In this document: piece after piece, positions 1 to 4,993 of the stretch | Numbering within the stretch: the stretch's first letter is position 1 | Layout: each line of letters opens with the position of its first letter | Notes under the pieces: generated by a model | The model's database searches: none | Told to the model about the DNA's origin: nothing | Seen by the model: the letters and a program-made list of their open reading frames with translations, nothing else | Program-made: the position numbers and the translations under genes | Assembly (NCBI GenBank): GCA_050699975.1 | Contig: JBOHGH010000194.1 | Span: 1-6,441 of the forward strand | Source: GCA-003244245 sp050699975 | GTDB lineage: Bacteria; Actinomycetota; Actinomycetes; Mycobacteriales; Pseudonocardiaceae | Direction: 5' to 3' | DNA length: 6,441 bases

Positions 1-3
1 CCA

Positions 4-60
4 CAGACACGCACAGCCACCCACAACGTCGCAGACACGCCGGAGAAAGTCGCCACAACG
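4..60. repeat. Imperfect direct repeat downstream of the tRNA gene
   Basis: CAGACACGC occurs at 4-12 and 32-40, and CCACAACG occurs at 21-28 and 53-60. Together they form two loosely similar units of about 30 bases. No open frame with a recognisable product covers bases 1-118, and I see no other structure there apart from a short hairpin at 81-101. The function is unknown, and it may be chance similarity in GC-rich spacer DNA. Confidence 0.3.
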
Positions 61-118
61 CGCCTCAGCGACCTCCTCGCCTCTGCCCTTGCGGGCCAGA
101 GTGCGAGTAAGGCTGCCA

Positions 119-194
119 TGGTGGAGCTGACGGGATTCGAACCCGTGACCCCCGCACTGCCAGTGCGGTGCGCTACCAGCTGCGCTACAGCCCC
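119..194 (-). tRNA. tRNA-Ala, anticodon GGC
   Basis: The minus strand folds into a full 76-nt cloverleaf. The acceptor stem GGGGCTG/CAGCTCC contains the G3:U70 wobble pair that marks alanine tRNAs. The D stem is GCGC/GCGC. The anticodon stem CCGCA/TGCGG holds loop CTGGCAG with anticodon GGC (plus-strand bases 159-161), which reads GCC and GCU. The T arm is ACGGG-TTCGAAT-CCCGT. The discriminator is A73, and the terminal CCA is encoded in the DNA (119-121 on the plus strand). It lies 76 bases downstream of the DsbA-like gene on the same strand. It could be read from its own promoter in 195-240 or by read-through, and no clear promoter boxes are visible. Confidence 0.98.
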
Positions 195-244
195 GAAGCA
201 ATCACCGCAGCCCACCGCGGCGCGTAGGCAACCGTACACGAAAC

Positions 245-259
245 CGGGGGTGGCTCCCG
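245..259 (-). terminator. Possible weak terminator after the DsbA-like gene
   Basis: CGGGG (245-249) can pair with TCCCG (255-259), with one G-U pair, around a 5-base loop. Read on the minus strand, the hairpin begins 11 bases after the DsbA stop codon and is followed by GTTTCG, a very short T tract. The stem is only 5 bp, so it is at best a weak intrinsic terminator. Confidence 0.3.
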
Positions 260-270
260 AACAGGACCGG

Positions 271-1050
271 TCAGCGTCGCGCGCCGCTCAGCGCCTGGTC
301 CAACCACCCTTCGTCATCGATGTCGGCGATCTTGCCGTTCACGACGGCACTCGGGGTGCCGAACCGGCCGTCGGTTCGCAGGCCGCTGATGAATCGCTTG
401 GCGATCTCGGTGGACGCGGCGACGCGCCGGTCGGACCCGGCCTGCACACAGCTCGCGAAGCTATCGCCGGCACCCAGGTCGCGGCCGAGCTGCTGGAGCT
501 GGGCGCCGGTCCACGCGGGACCACCTTCGGTCGGCTGGGTGGCGAACAAGCTGGCGTGAAACCGCGGGAAGATATTGGCCTCGGCGGCGCAGAAAGTCGC
601 GCCGGCGGCCAGCGTGGAGTATCCGGCCGGGACGGAGAGGTCATCGAGGATGGCGACCGGGTGATACACCACCTTGGCCTTGCCGTCCGCGGCAGCTTGC
701 GCGAGCTGCTGATGGTAGCGCTTCTCGAACTGTCCGCAAGCCGGGCACAGGAAGTCCTCGTAGACATCGATGGTCACGGGCGCCTGAGGGCTTCCGGTCA
801 CGATGACGTCGCCCTGCGCGGCCACCGGGTACTCCGGCCCGACGGCGACGACGGGAATCGCTGCCGGGAGGTCAGCCGGCTTGTTGAGGTTCTGCAGCCA
901 CAGCGCGAGCCCGACGACGATGGCGAGCCCGACGACGATGGCGACTCCAGCCACCACTCCGCGGCTGGGCCTGCTGCTCGCGCGGGCCGCGGTCACCGCC
1001 TCAGCAGCCTGGCGCTTGCGCTTTTGCTCGCCCCGTTCCGCCCCGCCCAC
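271..1050 (-). CDS. Membrane-anchored DsbA-like thiol-disulfide oxidoreductase
   Basis: The product has 259 residues. It starts at GTG (1048-1050), 7 bases after an AGGGAGGA ribosome binding site. Layout: a basic, Arg/Lys-rich cytoplasmic N-terminus (1-30), one membrane helix (about 31-52), then an exported thioredoxin-fold domain. The active site is CPAC (Cys102, Cys105) in the context YEDFLCPACGQFE. The cis-proline loop is seen as FGTPSAVVNG near residues 230-239. Two further cysteines, Cys154 and Cys201, lie in the helical insert. From the family (DSBA/Thioredoxin_4; mycobacterial DsbA-type proteins have a second, structural disulfide at similar spacing), these probably form a structural bond. 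It likely forms or exchanges disulfides in secreted proteins. The gene follows the MauE-like gene by 18 bases in the same orientation, so the two are probably cotranscribed. Oddity: the membrane helix contains a perfect tandem 18-bp duplication. The family is clear, but the preferred substrates and the oxidase or reductase direction are not. Confidence 0.9.
   Translation of the reverse strand: MGGAERGEQKRKRQAAEAVTAARASSRPSRGVVAGVAIVVGLAIVVGLALWLQNLNKPADLPAAIPVVAVGPEYPVAAQGDVIVTGSPQAPVTIDVYEDFLCPACGQFEKRYHQQLAQAAADGKAKVVYHPVAILDDLSVPAGYSTLAAGATFCAAEANIFPRFHASLFATQPTEGGPAWTGAQLQQLGRDLGAGDSFASCVQAGSDRRVAASTEIAKRFISGLRTDGRFGTPSAVVNGKIADIDDEGWLDQALSGARR
905..944. repeat. Perfect tandem 18-bp repeat inside the DsbA membrane anchor
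   Basis: The unit CGAGCCCGACGACGATGG occurs twice in a row (906-923 and 924-941), and the periodicity extends over 905-944. On the coding (minus) strand it encodes AIVVGL twice (residues 37-42 and 43-48), lengthening the membrane helix by six residues without breaking the frame. Identity at every base, including third positions, points to a recent slippage duplication. Confidence 0.9.
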
Positions 1051-1057
1051 GACACGT

Positions 1058-1065
1058 TCCTCCCT
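1058..1065 (-). promoter_or_regulatory. Ribosome binding site of the DsbA-like gene
   Basis: AGGGAGGA on the minus strand lies 7 bases before the GTG at 1050. It sits just after the stop codon of the MauE-like gene (1069-1071). This fixes the start and fits an operon in which the two genes are translated one after the other. Confidence 0.8.
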
Positions 1066-1068
1066 AGC

Positions 1069-1602
1069 TCATCCGGCCGGATGCCCGGCTCGACTCCACT
1101 GTCTGTCCGGATCCGCGCGCAGCCACCCGTCGACGCTCAACGCCGTCCGGGGCCGGACCGCCAGCCACAACGCCAGCAGCAACAAACCGACGTCTCGCGC
1201 GAGCTCCTGTGGGTAGCGGGTGGCGCCCTCGGCTACCGGCCCGCCACCGCCGAAGCAGCCGCAGTCGATGGACAGTCCGCGAGCCCAGGCCTGCGCCACC
1301 CCGGTCAACAGCACTACCAGCAGCGCCGCCGAGGCGAGCGCGGTCCACCGGGTGAACGCGCCCGCCACCAGCAGGGTTCCCAGCGCCAGTTCCACCAGCG
1401 GCAAGCCGATGGCAACCGGGCCGACCAGGCCCGGCGGTAGCACCTCGTAGGCCAGCACCGCGACCCGGGTCTGGGCCGGATCGACGACCTTGAGCACCCC
1501 GGAGAATAGAAACACCACAGCTAGCCCAAGCCGCGCCACGGTGCCCAGCCCATCGATGACGGGGCGGGACAGGCGAGGCACCCGAACAGAGTAACCAGTC
1601 AC
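1069..1602 (-). CDS. MauE/DoxX-family membrane protein with a C-x-C motif
   Basis: The product has 177 residues from GTG at 1600-1602. Four hydrophobic segments lie near residues 20-38, 58-80, 84-105 and 136-150. The signature is RGLSIDCGCFGGGG in the loop between helices 3 and 4, with Cys114 and Cys116 the only cysteines in the protein. The family (MauE, related to DoxX) includes the methylamine-utilisation protein MauE, which works with the thioredoxin-like MauD. Here the downstream neighbour is a DsbA-like protein, which suggests a similar membrane-redox-partner arrangement. If the N-terminus is cytoplasmic, the C-x-C loop faces outward, where the DsbA domain is (inference). Start choice is uncertain: neither GTG 1602 nor the in-frame GTG at 1581 has a good ribosome binding site, so a leaderless transcript is possible. 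A nearby ATG at 1625-1627 is in another frame. No mau cluster is seen, so methylamine use is not implied. Confidence 0.85.
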   Translation of the reverse strand: MTGYSVRVPRLSRPVIDGLGTVARLGLAVVFLFSGVLKVVDPAQTRVAVLAYEVLPPGLVGPVAIGLPLVELALGTLLVAGAFTRWTALASAALLVVLLTGVAQAWARGLSIDCGCFGGGGPVAEGATRYPQELARDVGLLLLALWLAVRPRTALSVDGWLRADPDRQWSRAGHPAG

Positions 1603-1705
1603 TGAGACAACAGGTGAGGCTGCCCATGGCGAGCCGAACCTGAGTTCCGGATGCACCCGGCGCGCTCCGTACCGTGGTCGGCGGCGGGCGTCACGGAGGT
1701 GCGGG
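1603..1705. other. Divergent intergenic region between the MauE-like and VIT genes
   Basis: This 103-base spacer must hold the promoter of the mauE-dsbA unit and that of the VIT gene. I find no convincing -35/-10 pairs, no iron box and no strong hairpin. The only clear signal is the VIT ribosome binding site at its right end. Confidence 0.6.
1695..1700 (+). promoter_or_regulatory. Ribosome binding site of the VIT transporter gene
   Basis: GGAGGT lies 5 bases before ATG 1706-1708 and supports that start. Confidence 0.75.
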
Positions 1706-2416
1706 ATGGCTGTCGAGCCAGGTGACGAGGTCGGGCACGTCCACCAGGACGTATCCGGAGGATGGTTACGGCCGGCTGTTTTCGGCGCGATGGACGGTTT
1801 GGTGACCAACATCGCGCTGGTCGCCGGGGTGGGTGGCGCAGGGGCCAGTGCCGACCTGATCGTACTGACCGGGATGGCCGGTCTGGTGGCGGGCGCGTTC
1901 TCAATGGCGCTCGGCGAGTACGCGTCGGTCGAGACACAGAACGACGCCGTGCGCGCCGAGGTCACAGTGGAACGCGACGAGCTGCGCCGGCACCCGTCCG
2001 CGGAGAAGGCCGAGCTGGTCGCCTCCTTCATGCAGATGGGCCTGACTCGCAAGACCGCGCAGCAGGTGGCCGACGAGGTGCACGCCGACCCGTCACTGGC
2101 GGTCCGGGTGCACATCAACCAGGAGCTCGGCGTGAACCCGGACGAGCAGCCCTCGCCATGGGTGGCCAGCGGCTCGTCGTTTCTGTGCTTCGCGATCGGC
2201 GCGCTGGTCCCACTGATCCCGTACCTGCTCGGCTTCGACTCGCTGGCCGCAGGCCTCGCCGCGGGCGCGGTGGGGCTGTTCCTGGCCGGGGCGCTCGCGT
2301 CCCAGTTCACCATCCGCTCGTGGTGGTTGGGCGGGCTGCGCCAGGTGGGGTTCGGCGCGATCGCCGCGGTAGCGACGTACCTGGTCGGTGCGCTGATCGG
2401 GGTCAGCACGGGCTGA
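1706..2416 (+). CDS. VIT1/CCC1-family Fe2+/Mn2+ transporter
   Basis: The product has 236 residues, the normal length for bacterial VIT-family proteins. Helix 1 carries FGAMDGLVTNIALVAGV (from residue 26) with Asp30. Helix 2 carries the family signature GLVAGAFSMALGEYAS (residues 59-74) with Met67 and Glu71. A charged cytoplasmic segment follows (about 75-150), with glutamates at 89, 92, 100, 103 and 140. From what I recall of the plant VIT1 structure, this matches the spacing of its cytoplasmic metal-binding glutamates, with His136 where the plant protein has Met. Helices 3-5 lie near residues 153-175, 178-200 and 210-232, the last with GLRQVGFGAIAAVATYLVG. Family members move Fe2+ or Mn2+ out of the cytosol by proton exchange; in a bacterium that means export, or detoxification of excess metal. 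It converges on the MFS gene with a 12-base gap. Metal specificity cannot be read from sequence. Confidence 0.92.
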   Translation: MAVEPGDEVGHVHQDVSGGWLRPAVFGAMDGLVTNIALVAGVGGAGASADLIVLTGMAGLVAGAFSMALGEYASVETQNDAVRAEVTVERDELRRHPSAEKAELVASFMQMGLTRKTAQQVADEVHADPSLAVRVHINQELGVNPDEQPSPWVASGSSFLCFAIGALVPLIPYLLGFDSLAAGLAAGAVGLFLAGALASQFTIRSWWLGGLRQVGFGAIAAVATYLVGALIGVSTG

Positions 2417-2428
2417 GCAGTGGCAGGG

Positions 2429-3748
2429 CTACGGCTGGCGCAGCCGCCCGGCTACCCGCTGCCCGGTCGGCAACTCGGGACCCTCGTCACGGCAGCCGCA
2501 CTCGGCAGCGAGGTCGGTTGCGGTGTTGACCGGCGGCCGGGGCAGCGTCTCCGGTGAGCGCAGCCAGGCCACTGCGGCGAGCAGCGAGATGCCGCCGGTC
2601 AAGACGAAGGCCGCGGAGTAGGACAAGTGGTCGGCGAGCAACCCTGCGGTGATCGGACCCAGGATCGCACCGATATCGGCAGTCATCTGGAAAGCTGCGA
2701 GCACCGGACCACCCTTGGCCTGCGAGCCGATCACATCGGCTACTGTGGCTCCCTGAGCCGGCGTGATCAGCCCGGTGCCGGCGCCGGCGATCAAGGCGGC
2801 GGCCAGGAACTCCGGTACCTCGCCGGTGAAGCCGAGCCAGATGGTCGCGCCACCGGTGACGACCAGCCCGACCAGCATCGGCCGGCGGCGCCCGACGGAG
2901 TCCGCGAGCTTGCCGGAGAACATCAGCGCAGCCACATTGCCGGCGGCGAAGACCGACAGCGCCAACCCGGCCAGCGATGCCCCCCGGTGCAGCACCTCGA
3001 CGACGAACAGCGGCACCAGCGACACTCGCACGCCGAACAACGCCCAGCCATTGGCGAAGTTGGAGATCAGCGCGGCGCGGTAAGCCGGGTGCCGCAGCGC
3101 TTCGCGCACGGTCAGTGCCGGGATGTCCCCGGCCGGTGCGGCAGCAGCCAGCGTGGAGCGCCGCAGGAACAGCCACGCCACCGCGGCCGCGACGAACAGC
3201 GCCACCGCGTAGAACACGAACGGTGCACGCAACGAGATGGCGATCAGCCCGCCGCCGACCAACGGGCCGGTGATGCCGCCGAGCAGGAAGCTGCTCGACC
3301 ACAGCCCGGTGGACCGCCCGCGCAGCTCCGGCGGGGTGAGCCTGATCAACAGGGCGATCGCCGAGACGGTGAACATGGTCGACCCGATACCCCCCAGCGC
3401 CCGCAGCACCAGCAACTGCCAGTAGCCCGCAGCGAAGGCGCAGGCACCGGTGGAGAGGCCGACCAGGATGATGCCCCAGATGTAGACGGGTCGTTCGCCG
3501 AACGCCGAGACCAGCTTGCCGCTGGCCGGTGCGAACGCCAACCGCATGAACGCAAACGCGCTCACCACGATCGAGGCTGCTGTGACGCTGACGTCGAAGC
3601 TGCGAGCGAAGGTCGGCAACGCGGGCGCGACGATGCCGAAGCCGATCGCGATCACGAAGCTGACCACGACCAGCACCCAGACCTCGCGGGGCAGCCGCAC
3701 AGCGACCTGTGCAGCGCCGGTGGACGACGGTTGCGGACCCGCGCCCAC
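2429..3748 (-). CDS. MFS transporter, 12-helix drug:H+ antiporter type
   Basis: The product has 439 residues, starting at GTG 3746-3748, which follows a modest AGGGGTGG (3753-3760 on the plus strand) by 4 bases. It has twelve hydrophobic segments in two halves, with a cytoplasmic linker near residues 197-222. The loop 2-3 motif is GKLVSAFGERP (78-88), repeated in the second half as GKLADSVGRRRP (279-290). Helix 4 has LRALGGIGSTMF, and helix 5 has antiporter motif C, GGITGPLVGGG (157-167). These mark an MFS exporter, probably proton-driven. It is divergent from the siderophore-binding lipoprotein gene and shares its regulatory region, so export of a siderophore is an attractive but unproven role; a drug or metabolite exporter is the alternative. 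The soluble C-terminal tail (about 400-439) contains AECGCRDEG, a cysteine pair (Cys417, Cys419) among acidic residues, which is unusual for this family. Substrate unknown. Confidence 0.88.
   Translation of the reverse strand: MGAGPQPSSTGAAQVAVRLPREVWVLVVVSFVIAIGFGIVAPALPTFARSFDVSVTAASIVVSAFAFMRLAFAPASGKLVSAFGERPVYIWGIILVGLSTGACAFAAGYWQLLVLRALGGIGSTMFTVSAIALLIRLTPPELRGRSTGLWSSSFLLGGITGPLVGGGLIAISLRAPFVFYAVALFVAAAVAWLFLRRSTLAAAAPAGDIPALTVREALRHPAYRAALISNFANGWALFGVRVSLVPLFVVEVLHRGASLAGLALSVFAAGNVAALMFSGKLADSVGRRRPMLVGLVVTGGATIWLGFTGEVPEFLAAALIAGAGTGLITPAQGATVADVIGSQAKGGPVLAAFQMTADIGAILGPITAGLLADHLSYSAAFVLTGGISLLAAVAWLRSPETLPRPPVNTATDLAAECGCRDEGPELPTGQRVAGRLRQP
2432..2446. terminator. Hairpin at the convergent VIT/MFS gene ends
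   Basis: CGGCTG (2432-2437) and CAGCCG (2441-2446) form a perfect 6-bp stem with a 3-base loop. It lies inside the last codons of the MFS gene and 15 bases past the VIT stop codon. There is no T tract on either strand, so a role as bidirectional terminator is only a guess. Confidence 0.2.
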
Positions 3749-3775
3749 GACACCACCCCTATTCGATCTTCTTAG

Positions 3776-3795
3776 CAGTGCTCACGGCAGCACTG
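3776..3795. promoter_or_regulatory. Perfect inverted repeat, candidate operator for the MFS gene
   Basis: CAGTGCT (3776-3782) and AGCACTG (3789-3795) are perfect reverse complements separated by 6 bases. The 20-bp palindrome sits 28 bases upstream of the MFS start and more than 100 bases from the lipoprotein start. GTGCTCA also recurs as a direct repeat at 3778-3784 and 3795-3801. The size and placement suit a dimeric repressor site (TetR- or MarR-like) or a hairpin in the MFS leader. No regulator gene is present in the window. Confidence 0.5.
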
Positions 3796-3862
3796 TGCTC
3801 AACCGGTGGCGCAAGCCGGAGCATTCCCGCTGCGGACTCGTCCCATTTGGGCTATTTTTCCA

Positions 3863-3881
3863 CTAGGTTAGCCAAACCTGA
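3863..3881. promoter_or_regulatory. IdeR/DtxR iron box before the siderophore-binding lipoprotein
   Basis: CTAGGTTAGCCAAACCTGA matches the IdeR/DtxR box TTAGGTTAGCCTAACCTAA at 16 of 19 positions; mismatches are at positions 1, 12 and 18. It lies 25 bases before the lipoprotein ATG, after an AT-rich stretch (GCTATTTTTCCACTAGG) that contrasts with the surrounding GC-rich DNA and probably holds the promoter. A weaker TAGCC core recurs 15 bases on (3884-3888), which could allow a second repressor dimer. Iron-loaded IdeR/DtxR bound here should repress the uptake gene. Being in a divergent region, it may also act on the MFS gene. Confidence 0.82.
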
Positions 3882-3894
3882 CCTAGCCGGACTT

Positions 3895-3901
3895 AGGAGA
3901 G
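3895..3901 (+). promoter_or_regulatory. Ribosome binding site fixing the lipoprotein start
   Basis: AGGAGAG ends 5 bases before ATG 3907-3909. It decides the start: the frame stays open upstream to 3709, but that part overlaps the divergent MFS gene and the iron box, and the signal peptide begins right at 3907. Confidence 0.8.
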
Positions 3902-3906
3902 ATAGG

Positions 3907-4848
3907 ATGCGACGACCCCGTCGACTGATAGTTGTGGTGTTCGCGTTGGTTGCCCTGATGGCGACTGGCTGCGGTGGCTCTGGAGCGGATCCGGACTCAG
4001 CGGGCGCGGGCGGCGCCGACTCCGTTCCCCGCGTCGTGCAGCACGCGATGGGCAGCACCGAGATCACCGGCAACCCGGCGCGCGTGGTCGTGCTCGACAC
4101 CGGTGAGCTGGACTCGGTCGTCGCCCTCGGCATCACCCCAGTGGGGGCGGTCCGCGCCGACGCCACCACCGGGCTGCAGTCCTACCTGGCCGATCGCGCC
4201 CAGAACGTGACGATGGTCGGCACCATCAACGACCCGAATCTGGAGGAGATCGCTGCCTTGCAGCCAGACCTGATCTTGTCCAACAAGGTGCGTCATGAGC
4301 AGCTCTACGACAAGTTCAGCGACATCGCCCCTACCGTGTTCGCCGAGAAGGTCGGGGTGTCCTGGAAGGAGAATTTCCTGCTCGCGGGCGACGCGCTGGG
4401 CAAGCGGGAGGAGGCCGATCGCATCCTGGCGGACTACGAGCAGAAGGCGAAACAGGTCGGCCAGCAATTCGGTGACCCGAGCACGCTGGCGGTGAGCATG
4501 CTCCGGTTTACCCCGACCAACATCCGGCTCTACGGGGAAGGCTCCTTCATCGGGACCATCCTGCGCGATGCCGGCTTCGCCCGTCCGCAACCCCAACAAG
4601 TCGACAAGACCTTCGTCGAGATCAGTCGAGAGCAGCTCTCGCTGGCCGACGGTGACGTGCTCTTCTACTCCTCATACGGCGAGACCGAGCAGAACCAGCT
4701 TACGGCGGGCCCGCTGTGGCAGCGCCTCGGTGCGGTGTCCAGCGGCCGGGCACACGAGGTACCGGATGACCTGTGGTACCTCGGCATCGGGCCGATCGCC
4801 GCTGACCTGGTTCTCGACGACATGAAGGGTTTCGCGACGACCTCATAG
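3907..4848 (+). CDS. Iron-siderophore ABC transporter substrate-binding lipoprotein (FecB/FepB type)
   Basis: The product has 313 residues. The N-terminus is a lipoprotein signal: MRRPRR, a hydrophobic core (7-19), then a lipobox ending ATGC with Cys22 as the likely lipidated residue, followed by a flexible Gly/Ser/Ala-rich linker to about residue 40. The mature part is a type III periplasmic-binding fold (Peripla_BP_2). Recognisable stretches are RVVVLDTGELDSVVALGITPVGAV near the start, the LEEIAALQPDLILSN segment that is near-universal in siderophore-binding proteins, and a C-terminal lobe with LWQRLGAVSSGRAHEV. It would be anchored outside the cell membrane and hand Fe3+-siderophore to the permeases encoded downstream. 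It has its own iron box and ribosome binding site and is separated from the permease genes by 145 bases. Which siderophore it binds cannot be told; a catecholate or hydroxamate ligand is equally possible. Confidence 0.92.
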   Translation: MRRPRRLIVVVFALVALMATGCGGSGADPDSAGAGGADSVPRVVQHAMGSTEITGNPARVVVLDTGELDSVVALGITPVGAVRADATTGLQSYLADRAQNVTMVGTINDPNLEEIAALQPDLILSNKVRHEQLYDKFSDIAPTVFAEKVGVSWKENFLLAGDALGKREEADRILADYEQKAKQVGQQFGDPSTLAVSMLRFTPTNIRLYGEGSFIGTILRDAGFARPQPQQVDKTFVEISREQLSLADGDVLFYSSYGETEQNQLTAGPLWQRLGAVSSGRAHEVPDDLWYLGIGPIAADLVLDDMKGFATTS

Positions 4849-4854
4849 CCACGG

Positions 4855-4891
4855 CGATCGGCACACAGCTGCCGGCATCCCCGATCGGCAG
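4855..4891 (+). terminator. Possible terminator after the lipoprotein gene
   Basis: CGATCGG (4855-4861) pairs with CCGATCG (4881-4887) across a 19-base loop. An alternative stem pairs CTGCCG (4869-4874) with CGGCAG (4886-4891). The two are mutually exclusive, and neither has a T tract. A partial stop between the lipoprotein and permease genes is possible but not well supported. Confidence 0.25.
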
Positions 4892-4916
4892 GCAAGCGAG
4901 CCTCCACCCGGGTCTA

Positions 4917-4955
4917 GGTATTTAGCCATATCTAACTTACTGTAGGCAATCCTCA
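4917..4955 (+). promoter_or_regulatory. Promoter region with degenerate iron box before the permease genes
   Basis: An AT-rich island in the 145-base gap contains two overlap-grade matches to the IdeR/DtxR box. TTACTGTAGGCAATCCTCA (4937-4955) agrees with the box written TTAGGTTAGGCTAACCTAA at 13 of 19 positions. GGTATTTAGCCATATCTAA (4917-4935) agrees with the other orientation at 11 of 19. Their placement 20 bases apart and upstream of the permease start suggests a second iron-controlled promoter with one or two weaker operator sites. Exact -35/-10 boxes cannot be assigned. Confidence 0.45.
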
Positions 4956-4980
4956 ATGGGTGACCCTCGATCGAGGGGCG

Positions 4981-4988
4981 GGAGGAGA
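4981..4988 (+). promoter_or_regulatory. Ribosome binding site fixing the first permease start
   Basis: GGAGGAGA ends 5 bases before GTG 4994-4996, a strong site that supports this GTG as the start. Confidence 0.8.
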
Positions 4989-4993
4989 CATTC

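Noticed and set aside
81..101. Hairpin CTCTGCCC / GGGCCAGAG downstream of the tRNA as a terminator
   Set aside because: The stem has a bulge and no T tract follows on the minus strand, so evidence for termination is too thin.
1..194. tRNA-Ala as an integration site with a mobile element to its left
   Set aside because: No duplicate of the tRNA 3' end, no integrase and no element boundary is visible in the 118 bases available.
118..1440. Long plus-strand open frame covering the tRNA and running antisense to the DsbA-like and MauE-like genes
   Set aside because: It begins inside the tRNA region, has low-complexity Gly/Arg/Gln-rich composition and lies opposite two genes with strong family signatures.
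1603..2409. Open minus-strand frame extending the MauE-like protein upstream by some 270 residues across the VIT gene
   Set aside because: The extension is antisense to a clear VIT-family gene, is Ser/Thr/Pro/Arg-rich with no family resemblance, and arises from the GC-rich codon pattern of the opposite strand.
2627..3775. 382-residue plus-strand open frame opposite the MFS gene
   Set aside because: It is an Arg/Gln/Asp-rich shadow of the MFS codons, with no ribosome binding site and no recognisable domain.
3709..3906. Upstream ATG giving a 66-residue longer siderophore-binding lipoprotein
   Set aside because: It would overlap the divergent MFS start and the iron box and bury the lipoprotein signal peptide. 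The ATG at 3907 has its own well-placed ribosome binding site.
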